Below are positions 46,294-57,207 of a DNA stretch of 64,000 nt, one piece after another (within the stretch, counting starts at the first letter, position 1; each line of letters starts with the position of its first letter). Source of the DNA: Begonia masoniana (taxonomy: Eukaryota; Streptophyta; Magnoliopsida; Cucurbitales; Begoniaceae); contig CM039511.1 of NCBI GenBank assembly GCA_022432975.1, positions 22,222,557 to 22,286,556 on the forward strand, in the 5' to 3' direction. The translations under genes and the position numbers were made by a program. A model generated the notes under the pieces. That model made no database searches and had not been told where the DNA came from. It saw only the letters and a program-made list of their open reading frames with translations.

Positions 46294-46310
46294 GCCCGGC
46301 AACGGCACCA
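46294..46310 (-). other. Aspartate-tRNA primer-site-like sequence downstream of pol
   Basis: Sense TGGTGCCGTTGCCGGGC closely matches TGGCGCCGTTGCCGGGG, the primer site used by Athila elements, which normally sits next to the 5-prime LTR. Here it lies between integrase and the ORF, after an AT-rich tract, with no LTR beside it. Confidence 0.6.
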
Positions 46311-46560
46311 TTTTCGTCTTTTTTTTATTTTCATATTCTATTTTTCCTTTTTATTTTATTTTTTTAGTCTTTCTTTTATTTTAATTTATTTTATTTATTT
46401 TTATTTTTATTAATAACCTAAAACTTAAAACACCAAAACATATTAACTATACCAAAATAATGTAAAATAAATAAATACTAATATTAATAAGATAAAATGA
46501 TTGAGCTAAAAAATAATAATAATATAAATAAATAAATAAATGAGTTACCTCCCACCAAGT
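46311..46560. other. AT-rich spacer after integrase
   Basis: A pyrimidine-rich then A-rich low-complexity tract. At its right end it contains the GGGAGGTAACTCA-type sequence common after pol in Athila-like elements. Confidence 0.6.
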
Positions 46561-46601
46561 GTATGTTTTAACGTCATCGGCTTGACGTCTGACAAACCCT
46601 A

Positions 46602-47107
46602 CTAGTCGGGTGAAAGGTGAGTGACAGTCTTATCACTCTCAATTACGCTGCCAAAATACGGCTTCATTCTTTGACCATTTACCTTGAATATTCCATTGTC
46701 TGCTCCACGTAGCTCGATGGCACCATGAGGAAATACTTGAACTACTGTAAATGGACCTGACCATCTTGACTTTAATTTACTCGAAAAGAGCTTCAACCAC
46801 GAATTAAATAATAACACTTGTTGACCTGGCGCTAAATCTTTCTTCATGATATGCTTATCATGCCACGCTTATGTTTTCTCCTTGTAAATCTTGGAATTTT
46901 CATAAGCGTTGGCACGCAATTCATCGAGTTCATTTATTTGGAGGAAATGTTTGTGGCCGGTGGCTGTCCAGTTAAAATTTAATCTCTTCATCGCGGTGCT
47001 CAAGTTCGACGGGTAGGTGACATGCATTACCAAATACAGCCGATATGGTGACATTCCCAGAGGGGTTTTGAAAGCGGTTCGATAAGCCCATAGCAAGTCA
47101 TCCAACT
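46602..47107 (-). pseudogene. Integrase core end and C-terminus, Athila-like
   Basis: [22 protein letters not shown] (from 47102) is followed, after a frame break near 46865, by MKKDLAPGQQVLLFNSWLKLFSSKLKSRWSGPF...FKVNGQRMKPYFG, stopping at 46602. These are typical Athila-lineage integrase C-terminal motifs. The upstream part is continued at 50723-51104, on the other side of the family B solo LTR. Confidence 0.88.
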
Positions 47108-50100
47108 TGTAACACCCGACATTTCGGCCAGGTGATTTTCTGACCATTTTCATTGTCACCCTCTTATTTAACCGTTATGATTTAAATTTAATATTAAGAC
47201 AAATTTATTACAAGTTGATTAAAACTAGGTTAGGTGGCAGTTTTGTAATTAGAATTGATGGATTAAGTATAAATAGGAAATGGAAACCTTAAACCTCATT
47301 TACTACCACTGTAGCCGACATTTCCTCTCGGCGATTCCTTCTTTCCCAAGTTTTTGCTCTCGGCTACCAGAACTTCCCTTACCGACGGCTGGTTTCGAGC
47401 TTGCTCTTCTCTGCAAATCCACACCCGAGGTATGAAATGGACAATGTAGTCATTCATTAGTAAATAGAGCTCTGTTTTCAGCTCGGCACTGAGTTCGGAT
47501 ATTTCTAGCAGTGGCCGAGTAGTTTAAGACTTTTCAAAATCTGAGAGTAAAGATGTCATCCTGAATCGATTCCGAACATTTTAAGTAACCAACTCGGATT
47601 TAACCAATGGTAAAACCTGTCCACCTAGTTTCGGATTTCAGACTGCAGTGTGCCAAACAGAGTAATCGGAATGACTTTAGCTATTAGATCCTAGGATGGT
47701 TTATGATTAGGACTTTGTTTTAACTACTGTAATGTACATGTTTTAGGTGAAGAAGTTTAAAGGAAAGAAGCTCGGATTGCTGAGGAATCCAGGTAAGTGA
47801 ATGTGTTAAGATTTCCGGCCACTAGGGCCCTACACTGCAAGGGTATTAGGAAATCACTGAAATGTTAACTTGTTGACTATGATTTGTTATTTCCACGACA
47901 TGAAGAAGTTGTGTAAGTAAATGTAAAGTTACAGGATGTTCTACTTGTCCTTATGGTATGACTTTTCTCTGTGAACCTCATGTCTATGCATTATGCCCAC
48001 GTTTATGATTAAGTAGAGAACATGAAAAGTAAATGTAACCATGATTAAGTGCAGAACGGGGAAAAGACTACGCTATGTATGACTCGCGAATTCTCCCACT
48101 GGTGGAGGCCGAGTAGTGATATGTATGACTCGCGAAATCTCCCACTGGTGGAGGCCGAGTAATGATATGTATGACTCGCGAAATCTCCCACTGGTGGAGG
48201 CCGAGTAATGATATGTATGGCTCGCGAATTTTCCCACTTGGGAGGCCGAGTGATGTATCATGGTTGCCGCGATAGGCAAATGATTATGTATGACTGCCGC
48301 GATAGGCAAATGACTATGTACCCCTGTCTTCCTCCCTCGTTCCCTGCCTTAATACATGTTATGTAAAAGATAAAGATGAACACGAATGATGAATGGTTTA
48401 TGAACTTATGTCTCTTTAAATTGTGTACTCATGTATATCTGACAGCATGCATTCCTTACTAAGCATTAGGCTTATAGTTAAACCTTATGGTGTAGGTGAA
48501 GAAGGTTCAGGTGAGGATGTTATGTTCAAGGAGGATGCTTAAGGCTGGTTGCTGGAGGATGCTCAAGGTGACAGTGCGGGACTGGAGAGGCGATTTATGA
48601 CCCCTGGTTAAGACTCTTATGTTACAGTATGTTAAAGAATATGGTAGTTTAAGTAGGATGAGATTATTTTAAAACGTTGAGCTTTGAAACTGTCTAGTGG
48701 ATCACTGAGTCAGGGAATGATTATATAGATTTATAAATGTCTGTTGCTTAAGTCTTCCGCTATATGCATTTGAATGAGGTTGTGTTTTAGTCTTCCGGAT
48801 GACGTCATCGGCAGATGCCAAAAGAGTAGTTGTTGATGGTTTAGTCTTCCGGCTGACGTCATCGGCAGATGCCAAAAGAGTAGTTGTTGATGGTTTAGTC
48901 TTCCGGCTGACGTCATCGGCAGATGCCAAAAGAGTAGTTGTTGATGGTTTAGTCTTCCGGCTGACGTCATCGGCAGATGCCAAAAGAGTAGTTGTTGATG
49001 GTTTAGTCTTCCGGCTGACGTCATCGGCAGATGCCAAAAGAGTAGTTGTTGATGGTTTAGTCTTCCGGCTGACGTCATCGGCAGATGCCAAAAGAGTAGT
49101 TGTTGATGGTTTAGTCTTCCGGCTGACGTCATCGGCAGATGCCAAAAGAGTAGTTGTTGATGGTTTAGTCTTCCGGCTGACGTCATCGGCAGATGCCAAA
49201 AGAGTAGTTGTTGATGGTTTAGTCTTCCGGCTGACGTCATCGGCAGATGCCAAAAGAGTAGTTGTTGATGGTTTAGTCTTCCGGCTGACGTCATCGGCAG
49301 ATGCCAAAAGAGTAGTTGTTGATGGTTTAGTCTTCCGGCTGACGTCATCGGCAGATGCCAAAAGAGTAGTTGTTGATGGTTTAGTCTTCCGGCTGACGTC
49401 ATCGGCAGATGCCAAAAGAGTAGTTGTTGATGGTTTAGTCTTCCGGATGACGTCATCGGCAGATGCCAAAAGAGTAGTTGTTGATGGTTTAGTCTTCCGG
49501 CTGACGTCATCGGCAGATGCCAAAAGAGTAGTTGTTGATGGTTTAGTCTTCCGGCTGACGTCATCGGCAGATGCCAAAAGAGTAGTTGTTGATGGTTTAG
49601 TCTTCCGGCTGACGTCATCGGCAGATGCCAAAAGAGTAGTTGTTGATGGTTTAGTCTTCCGGCTGACGTCATCGGCAGATGCCAAAAGAGTAGTTGTTGA
49701 TGGTTTAGTCTTCCGGCTGACGTCATCGGCAGATGCCAAAAGAGTAGTTGTTGATGGTTTAGTCTTCCGGCTGACGTCATCGGCAGATGCCAAAAGAGTA
49801 GTTGTTGATGGTTTAGTCTTCCGGCTGACGTCATCGGCAGATGCCAAAAGAGTAGTTGTTGATGGTTTAGTCTTCCGGCTGACGTCATCGGCAGATGCCA
49901 AAAGAGTAGTTGTTGATGGTTTAGTCTTCCGGCTGACGTCATCGGCAGATGCCAAAAGAGTAGTTGTTGATGGTTTAGTCTTCCGGCTGACGTCATCGGC
50001 AGATGCCAAAAGAGTAGTTGTTGATGGTTTAGTCTTCCGGCTGACGTCATCGGCAGATGCCAAAAGAGTAGTTGTTGATGGTTTAGTCTTCCGGCTGACG

Positions 50101-50722
50101 TCATCGGCAGATGCCAAAAGAGTAGTTGTTGATGGTTTAGTCTTCCGGATGACGTCACCGGAAGATGTAAAATGTGTTTTGTCGATTAGCGACCGGAAGA
50201 TGTAAAATGTGTTTTGTCGATTAGCGACCGGAAGATGTAAAGTGTGTTTGTCGTCTAGCGACCGGATGATATTTAAATTAGCACGCGAGGCCCACGTGCC
50301 CACCGGAAGATGTCTTCTTTTAGGCGATGTTAAGCGAGTCACGCGTAATGCACGTGATGACCGGACGACTAAATTACTGAGGGTTGTCAACGCATGCAAC
50401 CCATGCAAACCCGAGTGGTATTAAGTTAAGAAAATTGAGGGCACCTCCTCTTTTCCCGAAATTGTCAAGAAGCCAATGACCGAGTCTAGTCGCTCGACTC
50501 TGTGAAGGTTGAGCCGACGAGGCGTGGGAAGTCGGGCACGAGAGGGTTCGTCTTCCTTAATGGTTCTGCGTCTCTATTACCAGTTTAGAAAAAAAAGTAT
50601 ATGTAAAATGTGAAAGTCTGTTGAGAGATAGTAAGTGAATGTAATATTAGTAAAAGTCAAGCAAACGATTAATGAAAGAATATGAACACGTGACGGCTCC
50701 TGGCCGGGGTCGTTACAAAACT
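47103..50722 (+). mobile_element. Solo LTR, family B, with expanded array
   Basis: The LTR is 47108-50717 (3610 bp), from TGTAACACCCGAC to GGGTCGTTACA. Flanking 5-mers are CAACT and AAACT, a near-perfect duplication. It matches the family B LTR at 28286-30790 but is 1.1 kb longer because of the 54-bp array. It carries a TATA box (47268-47275), a donor-like AG|GTAAGTG (47793), CCTACACT (47829-47836), the hairpin (48460-48474) and GGTGTAGG (48489-48496). Confidence 0.93.
48791..50140. repeat. 54-bp minisatellite, 25 near-identical units
   Basis: Twenty-five units start every 54 bases from 48791, each with TCTTCCGG(C/A)TGACGTCA followed by TCGGCAGATGCC. A degenerate unit follows at 50141. Units 1 and 13 have GGATGACG instead of GGCTGACG; the others look identical by eye. 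As 54 is a multiple of three, long reading frames run through it on both strands; these are not genes. Related family B LTRs have only three units. Confidence 0.97.
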
Positions 50723-51104
50723 TGTGTGCCCAATCTAAACATTCACCGTCTTCTCGAGAATAAGTTTGACTTCACAATTGAAAACTTTTGCTTGACCATT
50801 TGATTGAGGGTGATACCCCAATGCCTTGCGATGCCTAACACCATATTTTAAAAGTAGCAAATCAAATTGCCTATTACAGAAATGTGTACCTTTGTCACTA
50901 ATGATGGCGCGAGGCGTGTCAAAACTGGTAAATATGTTATTTCGCAGAAAATTCAGGACCATTTTGCCATCATTGGTTGGCGTAGCTACTGCTTTGACCC
51001 ATTTTGAGACGTAGAATGTATTTGTTGTTGAATGATGATGAATATGGCCCCATAAAATCGATTCCCCATACATCAGGCATCTCATTACAGCGGGATATAT
51101 TACC
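50723..51104 (-). pseudogene. Integrase catalytic core, Athila-like
   Basis: The reading [10 protein letters not shown]...[17 protein letters not shown]...FDTPRAIISDKGTHFCNRQFD...HPQSNGQAKVFNCEVKLILEKTVN gives the first and second catalytic aspartates. The third acidic position, normally QAE in this lineage, is QAK. It joins the zinc finger CDRCQRTGNIS encoded on the far side of the family F solo LTR. Confidence 0.88.
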
Positions 51105-51831
51105 CGTACTGTAACACCCAAGTTTTTCGAGTTTCCGCTCCAAGGGTATTTTCATAAATAAGAAATATGGGTCCGTTTTGTGAGCAGGAGGTTTTATTAG
51201 GGCCCTGGGAATTTATAAGAATTTTTAGAAGAATAAGTAAATTTTTAGAAATCCAAATTGATAGCATAACGCCGAGTTTCGGTTTTTCTGCTTATAGTGT
51301 TTTAAGTCGTAAAAAATAGTAAATTAGGTCCGTTTTGCGAACAGAGAGTTTCGTTAGAACCCTAGAAATAAGTTAGAATATTTGGAGGAATAAGAGAATT
51401 TCGGAGAAACCAAATTGATAGGCGAAATAACGGATTTGTTAGACAAATAGGTGGAGGGGCAAAAGGGTAATTTGTGAGGTGTAATACATTAAAACAACAA
51501 AACACCCCCCCCCCCCCCCCTCCCTTTTTCCATTTTGTTTTCCAGATCGTGAGATTTCCCCCTCCCTTATACGATTTCTTCTCCCCCTCCATCGTTCCTT
51601 CAACGATCGATCAACGCCTTCTCCTCTGGCGTTTTCTCTTCCGGTTTTCCTACTCCAATCGACGTTCTAGGTAAGCTTCCATCTTTAGGCAAGTTTTGTT
51701 TAGTTTTTAACGATGGATTTTCGGTTAGGGTTTGTTGTTTAAAGTGGAGATTTTTGGCTTTGTTGTAGATCGATAATGTTATCGTGTTTGTGGTTGTTAT
51801 TGGAGCCTTTGAGATAGGTTTTGATTGTTAG

Positions 51832-54190
51832 TGTAACGCCCCCAAAACTGTACCCATTTACCCGTATAAATTTTTCATTTTTATTTTACACTTTATACTC
51901 ATATCTTTAACTTATCATTTTAAACAAACTTAATTAAACTGTAAACTAAACCTAAACCGAAATCAAAAATTAAATCTAACTTTCGAAGCTTTTAAACCAA
52001 TTTAAAACAATTAAAAGTAAATAAAGTAAACTATTTAAAACAATTAAAATCATTTAAAACAGTAAACAAATCGCGGAAGGGCAAAATCGGAAAAAAACGG
52101 AGGGAAGCAGGTGCGGCGACTGAGCGCCTAGGCGCTGCAATGTGCAGCGCCCAGTCGCTGCACATTGCAGCGATCAGGCGCTGCACCTTGCAGCGACCAT
52201 TTTCTCCTCTCCCACTCTCTGGAATCCGAGATTCCAGAGAGCGATCTCCTACTTCATTTCTCTCTATTTTTACAAGTGCTCTCTGGAAATTCCAGAGAGC
52301 AGAACATCATCTTTTAACATTTTCCACTTCCACCACTAATCACCATCAATTTATCATTTAAACTTAACTAATACGTATTCTAAACTCAATCCATTTGCAG
52401 CGGACTTTGCGAAATCCAACCGCGTGGATAGCTCTAAGAACCGAGCATATCTGTAACCAACCCTACAACCATTTAACACATTTTCTATAACATTTAAATA
52501 AAATACTTAACAAAACGTTTTAAATACGATTACCAAAACATTTGAAACGTCAAAGTAAACCTATCAACTACCAGACCAAGCATCCTAATATGTTCTATAC
52601 AAATTGACATCAGCCCAAACATTACAAAATCCTAAAATCTATACATACTTCCCCCACGGGTCAAACGCGTCTCGACTGCCCAGCGCACACCCACGGGCCA
52701 TCATCCATCAACCGCCTCAAACATCAGAAGGTGGAACGTCGTCCTCACCTGGGTTTACGTCACCTACACCATACAGACATCTATGAGATAAAAATCTCAG
52801 TAAGTTCTAGTAAATGCAAATGCGTGCTGTGCATATGAATCTGTAAATCATTCTTTGTTTTCTTTACTTTGCTTTGCTTTGCTTTACTTTACTTTGCTTT
52901 GCTATGCTTTGCTTTGCTATAAACTGTATACCGAAGGGTCATCTTTTCTTTGCATTTACTTTAAAACATCGTGCAGAATTCATTTTCATGATCTTTAAAA
53001 ACACGTGATGCATGAACAGATATTAACATAAAATAAACAACCATGCATATGTACCATCAAGACCGAAATAAAATAACCTATAACAATTTAAAACCTAACT
53101 ACCCACCAAAGCAATTTAAAACAAACAATCCACAAGATCCTCAACGCTACATCGAAGTACGGTGTAGGCCAATCGGCCAGAAAGGATCACGAGAACTTAC
53201 CTCGCGTCCGTTGCAGCTCAAGCTCCGTCCACGAGCGTTGTTCGTCTGAGGCAAATTTACAATATTGTCAATATGACGCATCTGAACTCCAAATTTTCCA
53301 ATTTAATAAAATTCTTAACTAAGGAACTTTCCTAAAGTTCTAACTTAACTAATCTAGACGTCTAAACGACCAATTCACGCTCGATGGTTCAAAATCACAA
53401 TTCACGAACCTTTCTCGAAAATCCCTAAATTCTCGAATTTAACGTTTTTCCACAATTCAATTTAACTTCGTCCAATAACGTCAAATACGTTTAATATATA
53501 CTTAATCAAGGCTAACCTATTAATTACGAACCCTAATTCGCGTTTTTAACAAAAATCGATCGAAACCCTAATTATTTAAACTTCGTAGAAATCGAAATAA
53601 ACACTCTAAGATCGTAGGTTCATACCTAGGGTAGCGAGAGGAGGAAGAATCACGAAGAACGGAAGAGAAACGGAGGAGAACGGAGGTCGGATCGTTGATC
53701 GGCGTCGGCGACCAGAGGGAGAGAGCAGAGAGAAGCTCTCTGGAAATCACGAAGGAAGAGAGGAAATGAAGAGAAAAGGGATTTTGGTTGATTTTATAAA
53801 TTTTGGTTTTGCAAATTACTAAAATGCCCTTCCATAGTTTTTATATTCGTTTCGTCATTCGGTTCGTTAATCGTCCAACTATTCGGGTTCACCAAATTTC
53901 CTTATTTCAACAATATGTCCAACTTATTATTTAGGATCTAACAAAACTATCCGTTCGCAAAACGGACCTCATTTGCTATTTTTACGAGAACGTCTTCTAT
54001 ATTACGAGAAATGTAATTACTCGGAATATAGCGTTTAATCTCCGAAAATTCTCATAATTTCCTTAAAATCCATATTAATAATTAGGATCATAATGGTGCT
54101 CTCTTTTCGTGAAACGGGCTTGATTTGACATATTTACAAAAATACCAATATATATTAAAATAATAATATCCAGAAAAGCTGGATATTACA
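51832..54190 (-). repeat. Element E LTR, left copy (2359 bp)
   Basis: TGTAACGCCCCC to GGATATTACA. Contains the hairpin TGAGAT-AAAA-ATCTCA (52784-52799), CCTACACC (52763-52770), GGTGTAGG (53161-53168), and CTCTCTGG palindromes at 52215-52241 and 52277-52301. GCAGCGA-rich inverted motifs lie at 52115-52195. A (CTTTG)n-like run is at 52855-52920. Confidence 0.95.
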
Positions 54191-55940
54191 TTCCACCCAC
54201 CTTATTTAAAATTTTGTCCTCAAAATTTAACTTAGCTTATATAGCCTTTGATGTTAATGTCTCATATCACGCAGCCTTACGCTTCAATTATCTTTTGTAC
54301 CTACGGTCACTCTTCGTGGTTCTCAACCCAAAACTGTCCACCGTACTCCCCAATACCGGCCTTAAACTTGTATTCTATACCTTCAATCTGATAGTACACA
54401 TCCTTACTATAGTACTGAGCCTAGTCAAGTTCTTTAAATTCCCAATTGATTTGTCTAAACTTCTCCATAGCTTCGTTGGTTTCGTCTGCAGTCGAGATTC
54501 ACGTCGACCCAAACTTCTATATTCGCCCGGGTAACGATTCCCCGTAACTGTATCACCCAAGGGATTTACTGGTCACCAAACTTCTTGGGTAACCCATTGA
54601 CTTATGGAGACTATCTCGGTGAGGGTTTCCTAATTAAGTCCTCATTGTTATACCCTGCAACTATACGACTATAACACTACTTGGCCTATATGAGTCAAAC
54701 TATGTGCTACAGTCGGTATTTACTTAGAATTCTATCTTTAACAAAATTGGAACTTCCTTTTAATAACTCTGATTCCGTCATCCCTAGGGTCAATCTCTAT
54801 GATTCTAAACCAAAACATCGACTATACCTTCCAACATTAGCCTTAAATTCGAAATCTCTACTCTCAACTGGATTGTACATATCCTCACTCACACATTAAG
54901 TCTTACTAAATCTCCTAAATCACATATTTTCCTAGGCAACTTACCAATCCTGCCAGTTAAATCAGGGCGGATTCTACAACTAAGCTTACAATGCTATACT
55001 CCTCGAACTATGTCACCAGAGTTTTGTCCTTAAATTCTACCACTATATTCTCAATCAAAGTTCTCACACTGCTTACGTTACACTCCTTTGTTTATCTTAA
55101 ACTCTATTTGCTCTAAGCACGGTCAAGTCTCTAAATCTCCTCATTGATGCGCTCTAAACTAGTCATTCTAACCTAAGCCATCTAGGCACTACTTGGTCTC
55201 GACCTGCCACACACGGGTCAATCACTAGAAGTTTACTAACTTAGTCTCACCTCTAAGTTTACTTAGATGGTTTCGGTGATAATTCTCACTCTCCCTACTC
55301 TATGAATCACAAAGTTCTCAATTTGTTATCCTTTAAACGCCAATCTAAGCTCTCATTTATTCCAACGATCTACTTTACCTTCATTAAATTCCTCAAGGCT
55401 ACTTTGAGTTCATCAACTAATCTATTTTTGTTCGCTCTTTCCAATCAGGTTCCAACTATTCTACCCGAAAATCATTCTAAGTTTAACTCTTGAATTCTAT
55501 CTCTCCTAACTTCATACGAATCCTCAATATACGAGCTCTACGGTACTTGATCTATTTAAACACACTTCGGGTATTATAACAGTCTAGGTATCCCTTTATA
55601 GGTTTATTTCTAAACATTCTTCTTTCTTGACTAGTCGTATCCTAATACTCCAAAAGGTTGTCAATTAGACATAATCCCTACCTACTTAAAATCCATATCT
55701 CATAAGGTGTATTCCTCTAGTTGTTACTAAACCTTAGGTGCGCAAACTCCGTTGATTAAATCGAACTAATCCTACTAATGTAGAACTATATTTCTATATG
55801 GCGTTTATTGTTATATGTGTGTCCTATTATCTTTTCTTCGAGGTTCGCCTAGTAATTCCTTCTTACTCACCTATTACTCTCTTCTTTACTAATTTCAGAT
55901 CTAAATATTTTATCTATCATATACATATCATTGTACAAGT
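54191..55940. other. Non-coding interior of element E in place of pol
   Basis: Only the first 40 bases (TTCCACCCACCTTA, AATTTTGTCCTCAAAATTT) match the sequence beside the 3-prime LTR of family C. The rest shows no protease, RT or integrase motif in any frame. Diverged internal repeats are seen at about 54318-54405 and 54799-54888, with a weaker third block near 55030-55160. Confidence 0.75.
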
Positions 55941-55943
55941 AAT

Positions 55944-57044
55944 TTAAATAATACTTGCAATTGTAGAAGGTTGGGCCCCATCGTCGGCGTTGTCAGGCTC
56001 GATGAATGCAAAGACTCTCGGTACAACTTTCCTTTGATCTCTGCCATGTTGATCTCTGCCTGATTGATCTCGACCCTGATTCGGGCAGTCTTTAACAAAA
56101 TGGCCTGGTTCTCCACACCAATAGCACACATTTGTGCCCACCCTGCACTGTCCTCTGTGCTCCCTCTGACATGTAGGGCAAAGAGGTAACTGAGAAGCCC
56201 CTTGTACCTGTTTGCCTTTCCCTCGATCGTTGCCTCCCTCTAGAGGCCTTTTAACGTCTCTTTGTTGTTGTTGCTGTTGCTGTGCCCTCGGCTGACAGCC
56301 TTGATTCTGCGGCTGAGGTTGAATCTCACGGAAGAAGCCCTTAGCTGGCTCCCTCGGTCTAACACAAGTAGCTCTGGCGGCCTCAATATCCAGAGCCCTA
56401 GCTGTGATGTCAGAGTAGGGTACATCGATAATACCTGATACAACAACGTGCATCCGGATCTCCGAATTAAGGCCCTCCATAAACTGGTGTACCTTCTCCT
56501 CGTTATCACTGACAAGGCGCGGTGCAAATCGCGATAAAGCCTCAAACTTCCGGATATATTCTGCAACTGAACCTGTCTGCCTCAGCTGTGTGAACTCATT
56601 CCTCTTCGCCACTCTCACTGTGCGATTAAAATACTTGTCAAAAAATACAAACTTGAATCGATCCCATGTCATAACTGATACGTCCGTCGTCGCTTTGATC
56701 GAATCCCACCAAAAACGGGCATCCATCGCTAAGTGAAAGGTAGCATACGCCACCATGCTCCCGTTCCCTACCTCGGCATAAGCTAACATATCCTCCATAA
56801 CTCGGATCCATTCCTCCGCAACAGTAGGATCCGATGATCGACCATCGAACACTGGAGGTCGTAGGCCCTGAAACCTCTGCATGCCCTGGTTGTTGGGAAC
56901 TATCAAATCCCGGGCTCTCTGGTTCTCCCGATTTACTAAGTCCGTAATCTGCTGCGTTTGCCGGTCCATATGCTGCGACTGGCGGTCTAACAACTCCGTA
57001 AATCGATCTAGCGCGTCATCTCTAGGATCCCTTCCTCGAACCAT
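55944..57044 (-). CDS. Intact gag protein of element E
   Basis: A 366-residue frame without lesions. It starts MVRGRDPRDDALDRF at 57042-57044, as in the other gag proteins here. It has a coiled N-terminal part rich in Q and R, the capsid core (AEEWIRVMEDMLAYAE, FWWDSIKATT, FFDKYFNRTVR, YIRKFEALSRFAP, FMEGL), a polyglutamine stretch near residue 265, a CPTCQREHRGQC motif, and a CCHC zinc knuckle CYWCGEPGHFVKDC near residues 307-320. It ends soon after VPRVFAFIEPDNAD, just before where protease would begin. Gag forms particles that package RNA; here it would act with pol supplied from elsewhere. Confidence 0.93.
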   Translation of the reverse strand: MVRGRDPRDDALDRFTELLDRQSQHMDRQTQQITDLVNRENQRARDLIVPNNQGMQRFQGLRPPVFDGRSSDPTVAEEWIRVMEDMLAYAEVGNGSMVAYATFHLAMDARFWWDSIKATTDVSVMTWDRFKFVFFDKYFNRTVRVAKRNEFTQLRQTGSVAEYIRKFEALSRFAPRLVSDNEEKVHQFMEGLNSEIRMHVVVSGIIDVPYSDITARALDIEAARATCVRPREPAKGFFREIQPQPQNQGCQPRAQQQQQQQRDVKRPLEGGNDRGKGKQVQGASQLPLCPTCQREHRGQCRVGTNVCYWCGEPGHFVKDCPNQGRDQSGRDQHGRDQRKVVPRVFAFIEPDNADDGAQPSTIASII

Positions 57045-57056
57045 TTTATAACAATC

Positions 57057-57120
57057 CTATAAAAAGATCAAAACAATAATCCTAAGAAACAAAATCAAAT
57101 AAAGCTATAAACAGACTTAC
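57057..57120 (-). other. Short intron-like segment before gag, element E
   Basis: Sense CAACT|GTAAGTC and TTTTTATAG|GATTG are 64 nt apart, shortly before the gag ATG. Confidence 0.55.
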
Positions 57121-57191
57121 AGTTGATGAAGGATGTCCGCGTAATGGCTGTGCAGTCGAGCAGTCTACAGAACCGATTTTAAAACACGGGG

Positions 57192-57203
57192 GCTCTGATA
57201 CCA
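57192..57203 (-). other. Primer-binding site of element E
   Basis: Sense TGGTATCAGAGC, a perfect match to the standard initiator methionine tRNA site, four bases after the LTR end. Confidence 0.93.
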
Positions 57204-57207
57204 TAAC

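Noticed and set aside
48791..50140. CRISPR-like regular repeats
   Set aside because: Units are contiguous without unique spacers, and the context is a plant LTR.
48702..50408. Long reading frames of 568, 475 and 468 residues on both strands
   Set aside because: They run through the 54-bp array; a unit length divisible by three keeps several frames open. The predicted 18-residue repeats come from a minisatellite, not a gene.
54214..54534. A 106-residue hydrophobic frame as an envelope-like protein of element E
   Set aside because: It shows no signal peptide or conserved motif and lies in a region of diverged repeats.
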